Assembly (NCBI GenBank): GCA_014055465.1 | Contig: WIAF01000003.1 | Location: 124,001-188,000, forward strand | Origin: Nitrospira sp. CR1.1 | Lineage (GTDB): Bacteria > Nitrospirota > Nitrospiria > Nitrospirales > Nitrospiraceae | Direction of reading: 5' to 3' | Length of the DNA: 64,000 bases | In this document: positions 37,306 to 44,183 of the stretch, piece by piece | How the letters are laid out: each line of letters starts with the position of its first letter | How positions within the stretch are numbered: position 1 is the first letter of the stretch | The notes under the pieces: generated by a model | Seen by the model: the letters and a program-made list of their open reading frames with translations, nothing else | What the model was told of the DNA's origin: nothing | Database searches by the model: none | Program-made: the position numbers and the translations under genes

Positions 37306-37324
37306 CTATATATTGCCTATATAT
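37306..37324 (+). promoter_or_regulatory. Direct-repeat operator candidate upstream of the RHH gene
   Basis: CTATATAT occurs at 37306-37313 and again at 37317-37324, exactly 11 bp apart, that is one helical turn. It overlaps a TATATT hexamer that could act as a -10 element and lies 20-40 bp upstream of the RHH-like gene. RHH repressors commonly bind such tandem half-sites, so autoregulation is plausible. Confidence 0.45.
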
Positions 37325-37344
37325 CCAAGCTGAGGGAGGCTACC

Positions 37345-37626
37345 ATGCCGTCCACGATGGTCCAAGTCCCCATCCTTATGAGCCCCGGCCAAAAACGCCG
37401 GCTGGCGCAAAAGGCGAAAGCCGCCAATCTCACCATGGCAGAACTGCTTCGCGAAGGAGGCGAGCGGTACGTTCCAGCCGATAATCCGGCGCTCTTGGAT
37501 CACATGGCCAAGCAAGTCATCCGGGAGACGAAAAAAACCATTCGCGCCATCGACAAAACCCTCGCCCTTGTGGCGGAGTCGGAAGCGCGCATGCTCGCCC
37601 TCTCCAAGACCCGCAAGAAGGGGTGA
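37345..37626 (+). CDS. Small protein with ribbon-helix-helix-like N-terminus
   Basis: 93 residues from the ATG at 37345, with GGGAGG 6 bp upstream. The N-terminus MPSTMVQVPILMSPGQKRR followed by LAQKAKAANLTMAELLREGG fits the beta-strand, helix, helix pattern of Arc/CopG-type repressors. The remaining helix is rich in Lys and Arg. The next gene starts 2 bp after its stop. The arrangement resembles a small regulatory or toxin-antitoxin-like pair, although the second product does not match a known toxin. Confidence 0.6.
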   Translation: MPSTMVQVPILMSPGQKRRLAQKAKAANLTMAELLREGGERYVPADNPALLDHMAKQVIRETKKTIRAIDKTLALVAESEARMLALSKTRKKG

Positions 37627-37628
37627 CG

Positions 37629-37829
37629 ATGGGACTCACCGAGCGCGTGTGGGATGCCTTCGCCAACACCATCAAGCTGAACGACAAGGTGGAGCAACTC
37701 AACACCACAGTCGCCAAGCAGCAGTCGCATATTGAAGACCTGACCGCCCGTGTGATTCGACTCGAAGCCGCGCTGGAATTTGCCCTCCATGCGCAACGCT
37801 CCCGGCGTCTGCCTAAACCACCCCGTTAG
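37629..37829 (+). CDS. Small coiled-coil protein
   Basis: 66 residues from the ATG at 37629 (an in-frame GTG 6 bp upstream overlaps the previous stop). The sequence MGLTERVWDAFANTIKLNDK continues into a heptad-like helix (VEQLNTTVAKQQSHIEDLTA, then RVIRLEAALEFAL) and a basic tail. It is coupled to the RHH-like gene. No family is recognised; it may form a dimer or bind the RHH protein. Confidence 0.55.
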   Translation: MGLTERVWDAFANTIKLNDKVEQLNTTVAKQQSHIEDLTARVIRLEAALEFALHAQRSRRLPKPPR

Positions 37830-38091
37830 TCCTCAGCCGGATCACACCGGCCCACTGCGAGATTAGTCCCGTGTCATCCGCGCACACGCCGCCGCCGCAC
37901 GTCGTAAAAAACCCCGCCCCTGAGTCACGCGCACCAGCTCCCCCCTCAGATGCGTGAGTTCCTCGCTGCTGAACTTCAAGGAAGACGAATATTGACTCAT
38001 TCGTTCATCGAAGAGTACCTTGAGCGAACTTCATCGAACAAGCAGGAAAAGATGGGACATGTTCTACACGAACGGAGAAAGGAGTGCGTGG

Positions 38092-38451
38092 ATGAAACAC
38101 CTGGTATGTGCGTTGGCAATTCTAGCTGCGAGTCTTTTGGTAGACGTGAATACTTCTCATGCTGCGAGTCTTTCCGGGAAGTGGATTACGAGTAACGGAG
38201 CGGAAGTAGAATGTTCTGAGACCGAATGTAAGATTACAAAAGGAAAAGAGGTCAAAGGGCGAGGCAACACGACTGGTGAAACGATTATCAAGGATTTTGA
38301 CGGAAAGGAAGGGAAGGGAACGGCCAAGTTGCAGATGATCGCGAAGCGCAAGTGGGTCGACGCGACGGTTGAGGTTGGCGAGGACACGCTGACGCTAAAG
38401 ATGGGGAAGGGCAAAAAGGGCAAGGAAATAGCTTGGAAGCGCGCCAAATAA
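38092..38451 (+). CDS. Small secreted protein of unknown function
   Basis: 119 residues from the ATG at 38092, with AAAGGAG 8 bp upstream. A signal peptide (MKHLVCALAILAASLLV ending at SHA-A) is followed by LSGKWITSNGAEVECSETEC and a lysine- and glycine-rich beta domain. The two cysteines of ECSETEC could form a disulfide. The overall layout resembles DUF2147-like small exported proteins, but this is not certain. Confidence 0.6.
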   Translation: MKHLVCALAILAASLLVDVNTSHAASLSGKWITSNGAEVECSETECKITKGKEVKGRGNTTGETIIKDFDGKEGKGTAKLQMIAKRKWVDATVEVGEDTLTLKMGKGKKGKEIAWKRAK

Positions 38452-38485
38452 CCAGTCATGCTCTGAGCGTATCTGATCTGTCCCT

Positions 38486-38694
38486 CTAGCAGGATGCGGA
38501 AAAAGTCCACCAGCGGCGTTCTCGCATCATTCAGCGGCTCAACGTACGACAAGAGTACGATTCGCCGCTTCACTCGCTGCGGCCTTGCTGGATGGCCTTG
38601 TTGCGCATCCTGCCTACTATCCTGATACCAACACGCCACGTGAGCTGATCGCGGCGTAGCGTGCAAAAAATGAGTTTTTCCGCAGCCTGCTAGA
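38486..38694. repeat. Palindromic MITE-like repeat with near-perfect terminal inverted repeats
   Basis: A 209-bp element with ends CTAGCAGGATGCGGAAAAAG and, inverted, CTAGCAGGCTGCGGAAAAAC; 20 of 22 terminal bases match. A core of about 124 bp (38490-38613) is itself bounded by CAGGATGCGG and GCGCATCCTG. Inner blocks GTTCTCGCATC, CTCAACGTAC, GAGTACG and TGCGGCC also occur in the element at 43502. It has no coding capacity and looks like a non-autonomous mobile or REP-type repeat. Confidence 0.7.
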
Positions 38695-39357
38695 TGTTTC
38701 CACAGCGTGGAGAAGCTTCAGAGCTGTTTACGCTGAAACCGATGGGGACTCGTTGCCCTAGCCCATCTTATTCATGAGCACTTCTGCGGCACTCGCCTTA
38801 TTCACGACGAACCGTCACGAATAAGGCGGGCTGGGGCGGGAATGCCTGAATGGCCTTCTACGCGTTACTGACGTTCATGCCATTTCTTTCGACGATTCGA
38901 CGTTACCAGCGCATGTGGTCGTTTAAGGCCGGGTGACGTTGCGACCGAAGCAGGGACCGTCAGCCCACAAAACGCCAAGCCTTGCAGGGACAGTGCGACG
39001 ATCGTTGATTCTGGGGCCAATGCGCAGACCGCTTTTTAGACCGGAGGCCAACAGAACCTCATGTCCATGGGAGATTTCGATGCCCAGGCTGGACATCGAA
39101 ATCTCCAGCTAAGAATGGAATTGCCCCTGCGTCTGCCGGCAGCGTTCGCCTCCAGGAGGAAGCCTGGGTGGATGAGCGGACGAGCCGCGCGGTGCGAGGC
39201 GGTGTTTCCGGCAGGGAACGAATCGTAAGTCGGCGCTCGCTGAACCTGTTCAGCCGACCAGGCTTGCCTCGTTTCCCGCCATTGTGTTTTTGCGCCAATC
39301 GCCTCCGTGGCGGAGGAAAGGGAAGCGCCTGCGCAGTCCAGCGTGACGCTAGAAAAA
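38695..39357. other. Long gap without a recognisable gene
   Basis: About 660 bp between the palindromic repeat and the acetyltransferase gene. Only weak, overlapping frames on both strands are present, none with a ribosome-binding site or recognised family. A hairpin sits at 38794-38828. Decayed sequence is the simplest reading. Confidence 0.5.
38794..38828. terminator. Hairpin with 10-bp perfect stem
   Basis: CGCCTTATTC and GAATAAGGCG form a perfect 10-bp inverted repeat around a 15-base loop. No adjacent gene or T-run explains it; it may be a remnant of a mobile element. Confidence 0.35.
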
Positions 39358-39921
39358 ATGAGCATGACATTCAGACGAGCTGTGTTGGAGGACGTCCCTG
39401 CCATACTCACGGTTCAGGCGGCGAATTTCGGTGGCAATCTGAACGATGCAGAGCGGCAGGACGGGTTTTTGTCGGTCGAGTTTACCCGCGAGCAACTCGA
39501 GGAGATGGCGGACAATGTGGGAATCGTCGTGGCGAGTGATGGCGCCCGTCTGGCCGGCTACCTGTGCGCCTCTTCATGCGAATTCAACCGGCCATTCCCT
39601 CTGCTCGCTGCTATGATGCAACAGCTTGACGGGATCGACTATGGTGGCCGGCCTCTCGCCTCCTCTCGCCTGTTTATCTATGGGCCTGTCTGCATCGATC
39701 GCCCGTATCGCGGCTGCGGACTCCTGCGCGGACTCTACACAACGTTGAAGAGCGAAGTGGCCAGGCGGTACAACGTCGGCGTGGCCTTCGTCGCCTATGA
39801 TAATCCGCATTCGCTCCGTGCCCACGTGGTTGGGCTCGGCATGGATCTGGTGGGAGAGTTTATCTTCTCCGGGAAGCGGCACCACATTCTGGCGTTTGCC
39901 GTGCCGGAGGAACTGACGTAA
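39358..39921 (+). CDS. GNAT-family N-acetyltransferase
   Basis: 187 residues from the ATG at 39358 (a second ATG follows 6 bp later; no clear ribosome-binding site distinguishes them). The sequence runs MSMTFRRAVLEDVPAILTVQ, then LFIYGPVCIDRPYRGCGLLR, which contains the R-x-x-G-C-G acetyl-CoA pyrophosphate loop, and FVAYDNPHSLRAHVVGLGM, the usual last conserved segment. It transfers an acetyl group to an unknown amine. It is followed by an amidohydrolase on the same strand. Confidence 0.8.
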   Translation: MSMTFRRAVLEDVPAILTVQAANFGGNLNDAERQDGFLSVEFTREQLEEMADNVGIVVASDGARLAGYLCASSCEFNRPFPLLAAMMQQLDGIDYGGRPLASSRLFIYGPVCIDRPYRGCGLLRGLYTTLKSEVARRYNVGVAFVAYDNPHSLRAHVVGLGMDLVGEFIFSGKRHHILAFAVPEELT

Positions 39922-40018
39922 AGGTCCGACAGCCAAGGCCTATGGAGTCGGCTCTCGAAGCAAGCCGCATCTGAAGCAATGACAGGCCGTTCAGGCCGAA
40001 TGGAGGAAGGAGCCGGAT

Positions 40019-40981
40019 ATGCGGATCGACATGCATGCCCACTATTTTCCTGTGCGGTATCTCGATTTGCTGGATCGCCTGGGCGGATCCCAGGTCGGCA
40101 CGGCGATCGCTCGGAATTTCCTGGCAGGCAAGGAGCCGGCCGATCTCGAGGCACGTTTCGGGATGATGGATGACGCCGGTGTCGATCTGCAGGTCCTGTC
40201 GGTTTCCCCGCAGTCGCCGTACTTCCGGGATGAGCAGAGTGCCCTGGAAGCGGCACGGGTTGCGAACGACCTGTACGCCGATTTGGTTCGGCAGCACCCG
40301 AGGCGCTTCTTGGCGTTCGGATGCCTTCCACTGCCCCATATCAATGCTTCGCTCACCGAAGTCACGCGGGCGTGTGATGAACTTGGCATGGTGGGAATCA
40401 CGGTGTCTACCTGGGTGCTCGACACAACCATAGCTGACCCGGCATTTGAACCGCTGTTTGCCGAATTGGATCGACGCCAAGCGCTCCTCTTCATCCATGC
40501 CGCGGGACTTGCCTGCGGCTCTCCTATCCTTGCCGCGCATAACCTTACCTGGCCCATCGCGGCGCCATTCGAAGATACGATGTGCCTGCTGCAACTCATG
40601 AAAGCAGGCGTCATCACGCGATATCCACGCATACGCATCATTGCCTCGCATATGGGTGGCACGCTGCCGTTTCTCATGCGACGCTTAGACCACTCTGCTT
40701 CCTGGTTTATGCCGAAGGGACTTGAAGCGCCCAGTGTCTTGGCCCGCCGTCTCTGGTATGACACAGCCAACGCTCATCCGCCGGCATTGCGTTGCGCGTG
40801 CGACACTTTCGGCGCCGACCGGATCGTCCTCGGCACCGATTATCCGTATTGGCTCCACGAGGAATTTCGCGCCGTCGCGACCCACGTTGAACATGCTGGA
40901 TTGCCCCCCGATGATGTTGCGGCAATCTTCGGAGGGACCGCTCAAGCGCTGCTGGGCTCGCACATCGCGAGCACCCGCTGA
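40019..40981 (+). CDS. Amidohydrolase of the ACMSD-like family
   Basis: 320 residues from the ATG at 40019, with GGAAGGAG 7 bp upstream. Metal ligands fit the amidohydrolase-2 family: HAHYFP (His-x-His), FIHAAG, ASHMGG and GTDYPYW with the catalytic aspartate. ACMSD decarboxylates 2-amino-3-carboxymuconate semialdehyde, and related members hydrolyse or decarboxylate other aromatic acids; the substrate cannot be named here. The 3' end is overlapped on the other strand by an RHS pseudogene frame. Confidence 0.85.
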   Translation: MRIDMHAHYFPVRYLDLLDRLGGSQVGTAIARNFLAGKEPADLEARFGMMDDAGVDLQVLSVSPQSPYFRDEQSALEAARVANDLYADLVRQHPRRFLAFGCLPLPHINASLTEVTRACDELGMVGITVSTWVLDTTIADPAFEPLFAELDRRQALLFIHAAGLACGSPILAAHNLTWPIAAPFEDTMCLLQLMKAGVITRYPRIRIIASHMGGTLPFLMRRLDHSASWFMPKGLEAPSVLARRLWYDTANAHPPALRCACDTFGADRIVLGTDYPYWLHEEFRAVATHVEHAGLPPDDVAAIFGGTAQALLGSHIASTR

Positions 40982-40984
40982 GTT

Positions 40985-41866
40985 GTACTGCCTTGTCAAG
41001 CAGCGGCGCTCGAATGCGTGCATGGCATAATTGGTGATGATGGTGCCGGCGGCCGTGACGTCGATCGGCGCGATCGGCTGGTGCGACCCGGTTGAATCGA
41101 TCGGCTGGCCCACCGCTGGCGTCGGTACCCCGCTCGCCAGCGTAAAGCCCACCGAGACCTGGCCGTTCACACTGATGCCATCATCTACCACTGGGCCTCG
41201 AAGCCCATCCGGCGTGGAGGCCAGTACGGCTGTGTGACCGCTGCCCACCCCCGGTGTGACCGGCGTGCGGCTCAGCGGCTCATCAATCCCAGGTCCATGT
41301 GTGTATCTCGCCTGCAACACGTTGCTTCCATCGTACTCGAGCAAGATGTCTTCGCCGTCATAGATATACCGCTTCGTCTGGCCGTTAGCGACCTTTTCGA
41401 TTCTGTGCCCTAAACCATCGTAGCGATAGCTGCTGGTCGTAATGGCCGCGGGATTCCCCGCTGCGAACTCCTGCACCTGGATCAGGCGATTCTCAGCATC
41501 ATACGTGTACTGCGTGTAGTTACCGGTGGCCAGCAGTGTTTTCTTGGTAAGATTCCCGTTGTCGTCGTATTGGTAGCTAAAGTTACTGTCCGCGCTCAGC
41601 TGATTGCCTGGGTTCACCACACTTCCACCGGTGGTTCGGTTCCCGACTGCGTCGTATGCAAACGCCTGCGGGTCCAGCAGCAAAGGATGGCTCGCTGAGG
41701 TGAGCCGGTCCAACTGGTCATACCCGAAGGTCTGCGGCCCTCGACGGTCCGTGAGACTCGTCCGGTTGCCCACAGGGTTGTAGACGTAGTCCGCTTTGTT
41801 GATCTGCGTTGCAGTCGCTGTCAATAGATGGGGAATTCGGGTGGCCTGTGACTCCGGATCACATAT
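40985..41866 (-). pseudogene. RHS core fragment without toxin tip
   Basis: The frame encodes RHS/YD repeats (INKADYVYNPVGNRTSLTD, YDQLDRLTSASHPL, YQYDDNGNLTKKTLL, RYDGLGHRIEKVANGQTK, YIYDGEDILLEYDG) up to THGPGIDEP, then switches to an unrelated segment (SRTPVTPGVGSGHTAVLAST, then VDDGISVNGQVSVGF) with no RHS tip. It has no proper start: an in-frame stop, which is also the stop of the neighbouring HEAT-like gene, precedes it directly. The frame runs on without a stop into the antisense of the amidohydrolase gene, to about 40685. It is a truncated, non-functional copy. Confidence 0.75.
41282..41820 (-). repeat. RHS core direct repeat, copy A
   Basis: Nearly identical at the DNA level to copy C at 44953-45490. 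One long identical block begins CTGATTGCCTGGGTTCACCA and continues through the CGCCTGCGG sequence. It encodes the YD-repeat core. Confidence 0.8.
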
Positions 41867-42373
41867 TTACTCATGCCATCCCCCAAGTGCCTCAATATAC
41901 GTCCTGCGATGCGGCAATTTCCCGGAAAGCAAGTAAGCTGATAGCTCATGAAGGCAACTAGTTGAGCTCCTACTGTAGGCCGTCGCAATCACGCGTCCGC
42001 GGTCTGGATTGATCAAGGCGATTGCCTCAAGCGCATCGCATTGAATGTAGTCTACCTCTGATTGGTCTTTGAGTAGGCTTTCTAGCGTGGCGATCGCGGA
42101 GGCATCGCCGATGTTTCCAAGGGCCCCAATGGCATACCGACGAAGGGGCATATTCTTGTCATTAATGTCTTTGAGAATGAGCGGCACCACTTTGGCCCCG
42201 CCCACGATTAGAGGATCCATCAGTTGGTCTTCAGCCCCTTGTGCAGCATAGAATTTCAGAAGAGATTCCTCAGGAGACAAAGACCATCTCCAGAAGACAT
42301 ACGTTGCAAACCCAACCATTAAGAGGATTGCTATCATCACTAGGCCTCGAAAGAAAATCGCCTGCCTGAACAT
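41867..42373 (-). CDS. Candidate immunity protein: membrane-anchored, HEAT-like
   Basis: 168 residues starting MFRQAIFFRGLVMIAILLMV, a single membrane anchor (residues about 8-28) that would leave the rest in the periplasm. The body contains HEAT-like helical pairs: GGAKVVPLILKDINDKNMPL, RRYAIGALGNIGDASAIATL and QCDALEAIALINPDRGRVI. The start lies 2 bp after the stop of the upstream RHS gene with the DUF2778 tip, the standard position for a toxin's immunity gene. A periplasmic anchor suits a cell-wall-targeting toxin. No specific family was identified, so immunity is inferred from position and topology. Confidence 0.7.
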   Translation of the reverse strand: MFRQAIFFRGLVMIAILLMVGFATYVFWRWSLSPEESLLKFYAAQGAEDQLMDPLIVGGAKVVPLILKDINDKNMPLRRYAIGALGNIGDASAIATLESLLKDQSEVDYIQCDALEAIALINPDRGRVIATAYSRSSTSCLHELSAYLLSGKLPHRRTYIEALGGWHE

Positions 42374-42375
42374 AG

Positions 42376-43539
42376 CTAGAATACCGTTAAGGGGATGCTG
42401 TGATTTGGGTCGCGCAATAGGTCGAACAGTAGCGTGTCAGTGGCACGATTACCAAAGATTCCCCCTCCAACATCAATACATCCCGCTGAACCTGGCCGAC
42501 TTCCACCGTGCAAGAAAAAGCCACCACGAAGCAATGTGTTTGTTCCTTTATCGGGCATGATTGGCACACGCCAATCACCCCAATCGTGAAAGAACCATGG
42601 CTTATAATTGAACTGCCTAAAGATATCACCCAAGGTATCTGGGTTGGAGAGATCGCTTGTATTAATCGTGTAGTCGCCAGGAGGAATGGGGCCTTCGTTC
42701 CTCTTCTTTGAACATCGCGGTTGATTCATGCAACCGCCAGCTCCCGAAGTGGCTGCCAAATCATATGGTCTTCGTCCCTCTTGCTCTGGATCAACATGTA
42801 ATCTCTTATTCTTGATGTCATACCAAAGTCTCGTAAGACCTGATGGATCAATATAATCAACGGGAGCATTTTGAGTGTAGCGATACAAATTCAAATCACC
42901 ACCCACAATGCCAATCGGATCCTTCTGTAAAAACCGCCCCGTCCCGGCGTCGTAGTACCGCGCACGATAGTAGAGAAGCCCGCTTTCTGAATCGAACTCT
43001 CGGTCCGTATACGTATACGGCTGCTCCACCGTGCCGGGCGATTCGAGGATGGTGCCGTAGGCATCGTAGGCATAAGCTTTGGCCACGCTGCCGTTGCTAT
43101 CAGTGAGCTCCGTCACCGTGCCGAGACCATCCTGATGATAGTAGAAGGTGCTCCCGGCTTTGGTCACCGCAATCGGCTCATCGATGCCGGGACCGTGGGT
43201 GTATCTTGCCTGGAGGACGTTACTGCCGTCGTATTCGAGCAGAATGTCTTCGCCATCGTAGATGTAGCGTTTTGTCTGGCCGTTGGCGACCTTCTCAATC
43301 CGACGGCCCAAGCCATCGTAGCGATAGCTGCTGGTTGTAATAGCGGTCGGATTCCCTGCGGCAAACTCCTGCACCTGGGTCAGGCGATTTTCCGCATCAT
43401 AGGTGTACTGGGTATAGTTCCCAGTGGCGAGCAAGGTCTTCTTGATGAGGTTCCCGTTGTCGTCGTACTGGTAGGCGAAGTTGGCATTCGCCGTGAGCTG
43501 CCAGGATGGTGAAACAGGTCGCCAGCTTTGTTCTCGCAT
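42376..43539 (-). CDS. Truncated RHS core with DUF2778/L,D-transpeptidase-like toxin tip
   Basis: The frame is 387 residues if started at the ATG at 43539, which lies inside a palindromic repeat; RHS homology begins only at 43500, so the gene is 5'-truncated and its true expression start is unknown. Residues 14-235 are RHS core ending in REFDSESGLLYYRARYYDAG and DPIGIVGGDLNLYRYTQNAP. Residues 236-387 form the tip: RLWYDIKNKRLHV, AATSGAGGCMNQ, GPIPPGDYTI, FFLHGGSRPGSAGCIDVGGG. The HGG and SAGCIDVG motifs match DUF2778 (Tlde1-type T6SS effectors), with His344 and Cys354 as the expected catalytic pair. Such domains act on peptidoglycan. A HEAT-like candidate immunity gene follows after 2 bp. Confidence 0.78.
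   Translation of the reverse strand: MREQSWRPVSPSWQLTANANFAYQYDDNGNLIKKTLLATGNYTQYTYDAENRLTQVQEFAAGNPTAITTSSYRYDGLGRRIEKVANGQTKRYIYDGEDILLEYDGSNVLQARYTHGPGIDEPIAVTKAGSTFYYHQDGLGTVTELTDSNGSVAKAYAYDAYGTILESPGTVEQPYTYTDREFDSESGLLYYRARYYDAGTGRFLQKDPIGIVGGDLNLYRYTQNAPVDYIDPSGLTRLWYDIKNKRLHVDPEQEGRRPYDLAATSGAGGCMNQPRCSKKRNEGPIPPGDYTINTSDLSNPDTLGDIFRQFNYKPWFFHDWGDWRVPIMPDKGTNTLLRGGFFLHGGSRPGSAGCIDVGGGIFGNRATDTLLFDLLRDPNHSIPLTVF
43180..43500 (-). repeat. RHS core direct repeat, copy B
   Basis: Shorter than copies A and C; matches their left two thirds, from the THGPGIDEP codons to the YQYDDNGNL codons. It stops exactly where the palindromic repeat begins. Confidence 0.75.
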
Positions 43540-43625
43540 CGCTCGGACCCTCAACGTACCGAACTGAGTACGCCTCGGGCACTCGCTCGTTGCGGCCGCC
43601 CTGGACAACCTGTTTGACCATCCTG
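43502..43625. repeat. Palindromic repeat at an RHS truncation point
   Basis: A 124-bp element bounded by CAGGATGGTGAAACAGG and, inverted, CAGGATGGTCAAACAGG. It shares the inner blocks GTTCTCGCATC, CTCAACGTAC, GAGTACG and CACTCGCT with the element at 38486. Its left edge coincides with the end of RHS homology at 43500, and its right edge lies 25 bp from the stop of the neighbouring candidate immunity gene. Confidence 0.7.
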
Positions 43626-43649
43626 AGAGAATATGCTGGAGCAGAGCTG

Positions 43650-44183
43650 TCACTTGATTGATGGAGGGGTCGAGGAATGAAAGGTAGTCGATTTCTGTTT
43701 TCTTTTTGCTGCAATGGTAAATTGTCTGCCACTTCCTTCTTGACACTGAAACGTCAATGCTTTTGATCTGCAGGCCCACTCCACAGTAACTCCAAACCTT
43801 CTTACCTCTTCGGTAAAAGTGGGAAACATTGAGTTTAGATCGATTGAACCGTGGATCACTTGACCTGGGTCGAGAGTATACGGAACATCCATGTAGTCCG
43901 CCATTGGTCCAAACTTTGCCAATGGCGTGTGTGCTTTGTCCAACCGATATACCTTGTTCACAAAAATCATTTCGTTGGGAGGGATCCACGGAAGATCTAA
44001 GTTCTGTATCGTCACTGTTCGATCAGATGAATTTTTCAATTGAATTTCTATCGCATACCGTCCGCTTCCTCTCTTCGAAAGGGAGGCTGATAGGTCCAAG
44101 GAACTAGGCTCTTGCGCATAGATGCGCACCGCCGAGACTAGCGCATAGAAAATGCTGAACAGAATTAACAATACAAGTTTCAT
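43650..44183 (-). CDS. Candidate immunity protein: secreted, beta-rich
   Basis: 177 residues starting MKLVLLILFSIFYALVSAVR with cleavage likely after IYA, so the mature protein is periplasmic. The mature part reads as a beta-sandwich-like domain (YAIEIQLKNSSDRTVTIQNL, FGPMADYMDVPYTLDPGQV) with two cysteines near its end. The start codon overlaps the stop of the upstream RHS protein with an HExxH tip as ATGA. By position it is the immunity protein of that toxin; no known family was recognised. Confidence 0.68.
   Translation of the reverse strand: MKLVLLILFSIFYALVSAVRIYAQEPSSLDLSASLSKRGSGRYAIEIQLKNSSDRTVTIQNLDLPWIPPNEMIFVNKVYRLDKAHTPLAKFGPMADYMDVPYTLDPGQVIHGSIDLNSMFPTFTEEVRRFGVTVEWACRSKALTFQCQEGSGRQFTIAAKRKQKSTTFHSSTPPSIK

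Noticed and set aside
37306-37324. Inverted-repeat reading of the AT-rich motif
   Set aside because: TATATA is self-complementary, so the inverted reading is trivial; the exact 11-bp direct repeat of CTATATAT is the stronger pattern.
38695-39357. Several 100-140-codon frames in the long gap
   Set aside because: They overlap each other on both strands and lack start signals or recognisable domains.
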